Assembly: GCA_030039005.1 (NCBI GenBank) | Contig: JASHQT010000453.1 | Coordinates: 1 to 15,710 of the forward strand | DNA from: Bryobacteraceae bacterium | GTDB lineage: Bacteria > Acidobacteriota > Terriglobia > Bryobacterales > Bryobacteraceae | Reading direction: 5' to 3' | Length of the DNA stretch: 15,710 bases | Shown: positions 1-5,553 of the stretch, piece after piece | How the letters are laid out: the number at the start of each line of letters is the position of its first letter | How positions within the stretch are numbered: the stretch's first letter is position 1 | Notes under the pieces: generated by a model | Told to the model about the DNA's origin: nothing | Seen by the model: the letters and a program-made list of their open reading frames with translations, nothing else | The model's database searches: none | Made by a program: the position numbers and the translations under genes

Positions 1-476
1 GTCATCCAGCTTTTAGTGGCGCCGTAACTGGAGCCCCGGTTGGCATGAACGAAGGCCGCGACGGAGGCCACGTTGATGACGGCGCCGGAATTCTTCGCCG
101 TCATGTTGCGCAGAGCAGCGTGAGTCAATCGCATAGTCGCGTTGATATGCAGCCGGTGCATGCGCTCCTGCGCGTCGAGCTCCGAATCCCAGAACCGTCC
201 CTCGACGCCGAAGCCGGCATTGTTTACCAGGAGCGCGAGCTTTGGTTCGTCCGCGATGCGCTGAGCCGCAACACTCAAGGCATTGTCGTCCGTCAGGTCG
301 CACGGAAATGCGTCCACAGCCGATCCGTGCTGCGAGTTCAGTTGATTTGCGAGCGCCTGCAGCCGTTCCTTGCGGCGCGCGATCAGCAACAGGTCGTGAT
401 CCGGCGCGAGTTTTTGCGCGAACACCATGCCGATGCCGCTGGACGCTCCAGTGATGGCAGCCAAGGGTCTTGCCAA
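1..476 (-). CDS. Short-chain dehydrogenase/reductase (SDR), N-terminal 158 residues, runs off left edge
   Basis: This is a classical NAD(P)-dependent SDR oxidoreductase, probably cytoplasmic; its substrate cannot be told. I translated the minus strand from a TTG codon at 476-474, because an ATG-based reading misses the gene. The start is set by a strong Shine-Dalgarno, AAGGAGG at 488-482, five bases before the TTG. Visible motifs are the nucleotide-binding TGASSGIG (residues 9-16), NNAG (85-88), the structural Asn112, the catalytic Ser138 in VASVAAF, and YGATK with Tyr151 and Lys155. All four catalytic-tetrad positions are therefore present with normal spacing. About 100 residues, including the substrate-binding end, lie outside the window. 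The gene is divergent from the ABC-export operon, 60 bp away, which may mean shared regulation only. Family assignment is secure; specificity is unknown. Confidence 0.93.
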   Translation of the reverse strand, partial: MARPLAAITGASSGIGMVFAQKLAPDHDLLLIARRKERLQALANQLNSQHGSAVDAFPCDLTDDNALSVAAQRIADEPKLALLVNNAGFGVEGRFWDSELDAQERMHRLHINATMRLTHAALRNMTAKNSGAVINVASVAAFVHANRGSSYGATKSWM

Positions 477-536
477 GCGAGCCTCCTTAGAAAACAGATT
501 CTATTGGAACACGCCGCCACGATACACTCTTTAGGA
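477..536. promoter_or_regulatory. Divergent promoter region between SDR gene and ABC-export operon
   Basis: The 60 bp between the two divergent starts must hold both promoters. Minus strand: a -10-like TAGAAT (503-498) lies about 20 bases ahead of the TTG start and just upstream of its Shine-Dalgarno. Plus strand: a -10-like TACACT (523-528) lies immediately before the GTG at 537, so the transcript could begin at or very near the start codon. No convincing -35 box was seen for either. An inverted repeat CACTC-TTTAG-GAGTG (525-539) covers the plus-strand start. The assignments are by eye. Confidence 0.4.
482..488 (-). promoter_or_regulatory. Strong ribosome binding site fixing a TTG start
   Basis: AAGGAGG, read on the minus strand from 488 to 482, is a near-perfect anti-Shine-Dalgarno match five bases before TTG 476-474. 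It decides the start of the dehydrogenase, which otherwise has no ATG near its Rossmann motif. Confidence 0.85.
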
Positions 537-947
537 GTGAATCAGGGGATCGCGTTTTCGAAGACGCTGCGAGCGCTAGAGGCGGACGATTTTCGCGCGT
601 CGAAGCTAGGGCTGCTGGCGGCCGCTCTAGTGATCGCCGCGTGGGTGTGGTGGCTGGTGGGGGCGCGCGTCCCGGAGTATGCATCGACCACCGATGTACG
701 GATTGAGAATGGACACATCCTGGCGTACTTTTCCTCTACCGGCGGAATCGCGGTGGGCGAACCAGCATTGCTCCACGTTGAGGGCAAGACGATTTCGGCC
801 CGGGTTCAGTCGATCGGGCGTGGGTTCGCCGAGCTGGGCCTAGCCCCCGGTCTCCAGTCGCCAGTCCCGGCTTCGATTGAGATCGAAACTTCGCGCGTCT
901 CCCCCGCAACTCTTGCGCTTCGCACTCTCGGGTATCACCCGCGATGA
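537..947 (+). CDS. Short HlyD-like (membrane-fusion type) single-pass membrane protein, 136 aa
   Basis: This is probably a reduced adaptor for the ABC exporters encoded by the next two genes. It has a short cytoplasmic N-terminus, one strong membrane segment rich in Ala, Leu and Trp (about residues 20-42), then about 90 residues outside the membrane. The outer part is beta-rich and resembles the barrel part of HlyD-family adaptors (GGIAVGEPALLHVEGK, then ARVQSIGRGFAELGL). HlyD-family proteins are usually 300-450 residues with a long coiled-coil hairpin; none is present here. The reading frame stays open back to 45, but that upstream part is antisense to the dehydrogenase, so I start at GTG 537. 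No ribosome binding site is properly spaced, and the start could be leaderless. The TGA overlaps the next gene's ATG (ATGA, 944-947), which suggests translational coupling. The HlyD resemblance is an inference from context and local pattern. Confidence 0.62.
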   Translation: MNQGIAFSKTLRALEADDFRASKLGLLAAALVIAAWVWWLVGARVPEYASTTDVRIENGHILAYFSSTGGIAVGEPALLHVEGKTISARVQSIGRGFAELGLAPGLQSPVPASIEIETSRVSPATLALRTLGYHPR

Positions 948-3487
948 CGAAGCTTTTGGTTCCCGAGGTTGTCCAGACCTCGAACATGGACTGCGGGCCG
1001 GCGGCGCTCAAAGCGCTGCTCGAAGGCTTCGGAATTCCGTTGAATTACGGGCGCTTGCGCGAAGCGTGCCAGACCAACGTGGACGGCACGTCGATCGATA
1101 CCATCGAGGAACTTGCCAATCACCTCGGCTTGCAGGCCGAGCAGATCATGCTGCCGCGCGATCACGTGCTGATCGATGCGGCGCGCGCGCTGCCCGCGAT
1201 TGCCGTGGTGGTGCTGCCCAACGGCGTCACGCATTTCGTGATCGTATGGCGCAGGTTTGGCCGCTTTGTGGAGTTGATGGATCCGGCGGTGGGGCGGCGC
1301 TGGATGACGGCGTCGCGCCTGCTGTCCGATCTCTACGTGCATACACAGAAGGTCCCTGCCGAAGACTGGCGCGAATATGCGGGCTCCGAGGATTTTGTCG
1401 CGCCTCTACGCGAGCGACTGCGCAGCTTGGGCTTAAGCGATTTGACAGCCGGTGCCCTACGCGACTCGGGCTGGCGATCGCTCGCGGCCTTGGATGCAGG
1501 CGTGCGAATGGCAGCGTCGCTAGTGGATTCTAGCGCGCTGGCTCGCGGACCGGAATGCGCGCGCGTGCTTCAAGAATTCCTGAAGCACGACGAGACGATT
1601 CCGGAACATTACTGGTCGGTTCGCGCAGATGGCGGCGGATTAATCCTGCAAGGTGCGGTACTGGTTAGGGCGTTGGGGCTTTCGGGCGCGCGCGGAGAAC
1701 TGCAGCCTGAGCTGGCCGCGGCGCTGGACCAGCCTTCGGCGCGGCCCGGAGCGGAATTACTGCGATTGCTGCGCGCGGATGGCGTGCTCACGCCACTGGC
1801 GATCGCGGTCGCGCTGGCGCTAGCGAGCGCGGCTGTCATTCTCGAAGCGATTCTGTTTCGCGGATTGATCAGCTTCGGCCGCAGCCTGTTCGCGGTGACC
1901 GTGGTGCTCTCAGCCGCGCTGCTGTTGCTGGAGATTCCGGTCACCACTTCCCTACTCCGCTTTGGGCGCCGGCTCGAGATCCACCTGCGGCTGGCGTTTC
2001 TCGAAAAGATTCCGCGGCTGGGCGACCGCTATTTTCAAAGCCGGCCCAAGTCCGACATGGCCGAGCGCGGCCACAGCATTCATCTGATCCGCCGGCTGCC
2101 CGAACTCGGAGGCCAGCTGCTGCGCTACAGTTTCGAGATCGTGTTTACCGCGGGCGCGATTGTTTGGATCGATCCGGCCTCCGCGCCGCTTGCGATCGCG
2201 GCGGCCGTCGCGGCACTGGCGATTCCACTGGCTTCGCAGCCGCTGCTGGCCGAACGCGATCTGCGCCTGCGCACGCATGCCGGCGCGCTCACGCACTTCT
2301 ATTTGGACGCCCTGCTCGGACTGATCGCCATTCACACGCATGGTGGGCAGCCGGCGGTGCGGCGCGAGCACGAATCGCTGCTGAGCGAATGGGCGCGGGC
2401 GGGATGGAATTTGCAGCGCGCGGTGCTTTCGCTCGAAGCGTTGCAGTTTGTCTTAGGTTTCGGTTTGGCAATTTGGTTACTCGCGTCTCACTTGACGCGC
2501 GCGGGCGATGCCGGGGCGACGCTGTTGCTGGTGTACTGGGCGTTGAATCTGCCGGCGCTCGGCCAGGAAGTCGCGATCATCGCGTGGCAGTATCCTTCGT
2601 ATCGCAACATTACGCTGCGATTGTTGGAGCCGCTCGGCGCGCTCGAGCAACGTGCGCCGGGCACCGGGGCAAAATCCGTCGATCGCGGCGCCGGCGTGGA
2701 GATTGCACTGCAGAGTGTCAGCGTGGTGGCGGCGGGGCATCTGATCCTGCGCGAGATCGAGCTTGCGATTCCGGCGGGATCGCACGTCGCGATCGTAGGC
2801 GCCTCGGGCGCGGGCAAGTCGAGCCTGGCGGGTCTGCTGCTCGGGTGGCATCACGCGGCGGCGGGGCGCGTATTAGTGGATGGCGTGGAACTGGACGATT
2901 CCCGTCTGGACGAACTGCGTGCGCACACCGCATGGGTAGACCCGTCCGTGCAGCTTTGGAATCGGCCGATGGCACAAAATCTGCGCTACGGTTTACCCGA
3001 TAGCCCCAGCATGCTTATCGAAAGCGCAATCGAGGCCGCGGAGTTGAAGCGAGTCATCGAGAGCCTTCCGGACGGTCTTGAAACACCACTCGGCGAAGGC
3101 GGCGGATTGGTTTCGGGCGGCGAGGGACAACGCGTTCGGTTGGCCCGCGCGCTGCTGCGGCCGGGGGTGCGCCTGGCGATTCTCGATGAGCCGTTTCGCG
3201 GGCTGGATTTCGAGCAGCGCCACAAATTGATGGCGCGGGCGCGCGAGACCTGGCGTGGGGCGACGCTGCTTGCAATTTCGCACGACATCGCCGAGGCGCT
3301 GGCGTTCGACCGTGTACTGGTGCTCGAAGACGGGCGCCTTGTCGAAGACGGCGATCCGCGCGAACTCAAGCGCGATCCCGCGTCGCGCTTCCACGCCATG
3401 CTCGAAGCCGAGCGCGCCGTGCGCGAAGAGTTTTGGAAGGGACCCGAGTGGCGCCATCTGCGTCTCGAAAATGGCCGACTTCTCTGA
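944..3487 (+). CDS. ABC exporter with N-terminal C39 peptidase domain (bacteriocin/peptide-secretion type), 847 aa
   Basis: This is an inner-membrane transporter expected to cut a double-glycine leader from a peptide and export the product. Residues 1 to ~135 are a C39 cysteine peptidase with all key residues: Gln11, Cys17 in MDCGPA, His97 in THFVIV and Asp113 in MDPA. Residues ~140-280 are a soluble linker without a recognised family. About six membrane segments follow (~284-560). The ATPase domain has Walker A GASGAGKSS (619-627), signature VSGGEGQR (from 723), Walker B with Asp748 and catalytic Glu749, and His780 in the H-loop. The Q-loop is odd: the usual VPQD or VDQD reads VDPS (665-668), so its glutamine is missing. 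Domain order matches NHLM/NHLP-type bacteriocin exporters and ComA/LagD-like proteins. It is coupled to the short adaptor gene upstream and overlaps the second ABC gene. The cargo is unknown, as no precursor gene lies in this window. Confidence 0.9.
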   Translation: MTKLLVPEVVQTSNMDCGPAALKALLEGFGIPLNYGRLREACQTNVDGTSIDTIEELANHLGLQAEQIMLPRDHVLIDAARALPAIAVVVLPNGVTHFVIVWRRFGRFVELMDPAVGRRWMTASRLLSDLYVHTQKVPAEDWREYAGSEDFVAPLRERLRSLGLSDLTAGALRDSGWRSLAALDAGVRMAASLVDSSALARGPECARVLQEFLKHDETIPEHYWSVRADGGGLILQGAVLVRALGLSGARGELQPELAAALDQPSARPGAELLRLLRADGVLTPLAIAVALALASAAVILEAILFRGLISFGRSLFAVTVVLSAALLLLEIPVTTSLLRFGRRLEIHLRLAFLEKIPRLGDRYFQSRPKSDMAERGHSIHLIRRLPELGGQLLRYSFEIVFTAGAIVWIDPASAPLAIAAAVAALAIPLASQPLLAERDLRLRTHAGALTHFYLDALLGLIAIHTHGGQPAVRREHESLLSEWARAGWNLQRAVLSLEALQFVLGFGLAIWLLASHLTRAGDAGATLLLVYWALNLPALGQEVAIIAWQYPSYRNITLRLLEPLGALEQRAPGTGAKSVDRGAGVEIALQSVSVVAAGHLILREIELAIPAGSHVAIVGASGAGKSSLAGLLLGWHHAAAGRVLVDGVELDDSRLDELRAHTAWVDPSVQLWNRPMAQNLRYGLPDSPSMLIESAIEAAELKRVIESLPDGLETPLGEGGGLVSGGEGQRVRLARALLRPGVRLAILDEPFRGLDFEQRHKLMARARETWRGATLLAISHDIAEALAFDRVLVLEDGRLVEDGDPRELKRDPASRFHAMLEAERAVREEFWKGPEWRHLRLENGRLL

Positions 3488-5543
3488 ATCCTGGCTCTGG
3501 CCTGCGTCGCGCCTCGGTGATGTGGCGCACACACTCATGCGTGCTGCGTCGACACTCGTGTCGACGCCTCCGCCGAACGCGGATCTTGACTCCCTCGGGC
3601 GTTGGCTCGAGTCCGCCGCACTCGCGATGGGCTTCGAAGCGCAGCCCGCGGAGAGCACGTATGCAACGTTCGCACGCGATTTGGCGCGGATGGGTCCCGC
3701 ACTCATCTATGTTGCGCCGGCGAACGGTTTTCTAGCCATCGCTCGCGACGGCTCGTTGCTCACGCCTTCGGGGAGGCAGCGGTTGGATGCGGGCGCGGTG
3801 CGCTCGGCGCTGTGCGCGGAATTCGAAGTGCCCGTGTTGCAGGAGATCCGAAAGACGCTGGAGCAGGCGCAAATCCCTCCGGCGAGACGAGCGCGCGCCG
3901 AAGCCGGTATTCTGCGCGAGCGGCTCGGCATGCGTCGCATCCGCGGCATCTGGCTGCTGCGTCTGCCGCCGGGCGCGAGCTTCTGGGTCCAATTGCGCCA
4001 AGCGCGTGTTCCCGGCCGGTTGGCTGCGCTCGCGGGAGCGCACGCCGTTCAATACGCCCTGTGGATCGTCGCCTGGTATGTAGTTGGAACGCATGCGCTC
4101 GCGGGCAGCACGGACCGCGCATGGCTGATTCCCTGGGCGCTGCTGTTGCTGACGCTGGTGCCGCTACGGGTGCTCATCACCCGCTTGCAGGGGTGGGTGG
4201 CAATCGGCGCGGGAGCGCTGCTGAAGGAGAGACTGTTCGTGGGCGCGCTGAGATTGGAGCCCGACAGCTTGCGTCACCAGGGTGCGGGGCAGCTTCTGGG
4301 ACGCGTCCTCGAATCGGAAGCGGTGGAAGCGCTGGCGCTGAGCGGAGGCTTTCTGGCGCTGGTGGCGCTGATCGAAATCGTCGCGGCGATCGTCGTGCTG
4401 GCGCTGGGCGCGGGAGGTGGGTTGCAGTCGGCGCTGCTGGTTGTTTGGCTGGCGATCGCCGCCGCGATGGCGTGGAGCTACTTCCAACGCAATCGCAAAT
4501 GGACCGATGTGCGCCTGCGCATGACGCACGATCTGGTGGAAAGCATGGCTGGCTATCGTACGCGGCTGGCGCAGCTCCCTTCCGATCGCTGGCACGAAGG
4601 CGAAGACGAGGCGCTGGAACAATATTTGAAAAGTTCGCGCGCGCTGGATGCGTCCACCGCACGGCTGGCCGCGTGGGTGCCGCGCGGATGGTTGGTTGTG
4701 GGGCTGCTCGGTTTAGCGCCGGCAGTCGTGCGCGGCAGCGCGACGCCCGCGGGGATCGCGGTTGCGGTGGGCGGCATTCTGCTCGCGTATCGGGCTTGGC
4801 GACGATTGGCAGCGGGCGCGTGGCAATTGGCGGGAGCGGCTGTGGCGTGGGAGCGAACCGCGGTGCTGTTTCGCGCGGCGGCCAGGCAGGAGTTGCCGGG
4901 GTCACTTGAAGAGCGCGACATGCCACCATCGCCGCTGGTCGTGGATGCGAGCAGCGTGTCCTTCCGCTACAGCGATCGCGCCGAACCCGTGCTGCGCGGG
5001 GCGAGTCTCGCAATAGCGCCGGGCGACCGGCTGGTGCTCGAAGGTCCTTCGGGCGGCGGGAAATCGACACTAGTTTCGCTGCTCGCGGGCGTGCGCGAGC
5101 CGGACTCGGGGCGCATCCTGATCGACGGCTTCGATCGAGGGACGCTCGGCGCCGCCGAATGGCGCAGGCGGCTGGCCGCGGCGCCGCAATTCCACGAGAA
5201 CCACGTGCTGGCTGAAACATTCCAGTTCAATTTGTTCTTGGGCCATCCCAGGGTTCTGACGCCCGCGGATCTCGAAGAAGCGCAGTCCATCTGCCGCGAG
5301 CTCGGGCTGGGCGATCTGCTCGATCGCATGCCGGCGGGCATGCTGCAAATGGTGGGCGAAACGGGATGGCAGCTTTCCCACGGAGAACGCAGCCGGCTGT
5401 ACATCGCGCGCGCGCTGCTGCAACAAGCGGAACTGGTGGTGCTGGATGAGAGCTTCGCCGCGCTCGACCCGGAAAACCTGAAGCGCGCCGTGGAGTGCGT
5501 GGTCAAGCGCGCTCCCACGCTGCTGGTGATCGCGCACCGTTAA
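3471..5543 (+). CDS. Second ABC exporter subunit with degenerate C39-like N-terminal domain, 690 aa
   Basis: This is probably the partner half-transporter of the C39-ABC protein. I start at ATG 3471, overlapping the upstream gene by 17 nt; an earlier in-frame ATG at 3255 lies deep inside that gene. Residues ~30-115 align by eye with the later half of the upstream C39 domain (AMGFEAQ against HLGLQAE, MGPALIYVAPANG against LPAIAVVVLPNG). The Cys motif, the His and the Asp are all missing, so it should be catalytically dead. Six hydrophobic segments follow (~190-460). The ATPase has Walker A GPSGGGKST (525-533), an altered signature LSHGE (635-639) and Walker B with Asp659-Glu660. The protein stops at VIAHR, with the H-loop His689 as the second-last residue. 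ABC domains normally continue 20-50 residues past this point. The stop is 10 bp from the convergent kinase gene. It resembles the second ABC gene of NHLM-type clusters in layout. Confidence 0.85.
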   Translation: MADFSESWLWPASRLGDVAHTLMRAASTLVSTPPPNADLDSLGRWLESAALAMGFEAQPAESTYATFARDLARMGPALIYVAPANGFLAIARDGSLLTPSGRQRLDAGAVRSALCAEFEVPVLQEIRKTLEQAQIPPARRARAEAGILRERLGMRRIRGIWLLRLPPGASFWVQLRQARVPGRLAALAGAHAVQYALWIVAWYVVGTHALAGSTDRAWLIPWALLLLTLVPLRVLITRLQGWVAIGAGALLKERLFVGALRLEPDSLRHQGAGQLLGRVLESEAVEALALSGGFLALVALIEIVAAIVVLALGAGGGLQSALLVVWLAIAAAMAWSYFQRNRKWTDVRLRMTHDLVESMAGYRTRLAQLPSDRWHEGEDEALEQYLKSSRALDASTARLAAWVPRGWLVVGLLGLAPAVVRGSATPAGIAVAVGGILLAYRAWRRLAAGAWQLAGAAVAWERTAVLFRAAARQELPGSLEERDMPPSPLVVDASSVSFRYSDRAEPVLRGASLAIAPGDRLVLEGPSGGGKSTLVSLLAGVREPDSGRILIDGFDRGTLGAAEWRRRLAAAPQFHENHVLAETFQFNLFLGHPRVLTPADLEEAQSICRELGLGDLLDRMPAGMLQMVGETGWQLSHGERSRLYIARALLQQAELVVLDESFAALDPENLKRAVECVVKRAPTLLVIAHR

Positions 5544-5553
5544 TGGCTGTCCG

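Noticed and set aside
45..536. Upstream extension of the adaptor reading frame (plus strand)
   Set aside because: It is antisense to a dehydrogenase with complete SDR motifs and shows no recognisable protein signal of its own.
2164..3003. Long plus-strand frame inside the C39-ABC gene
   Set aside because: Arg/Ala/Gly-rich shadow translation in GC-rich DNA, fully inside a gene with clear motifs.
3602..4909. 435-codon plus-strand frame inside the second ABC gene
   Set aside because: Composition is typical of an off-frame shadow; the real frame carries the membrane segments and leads directly into the ATPase motifs.
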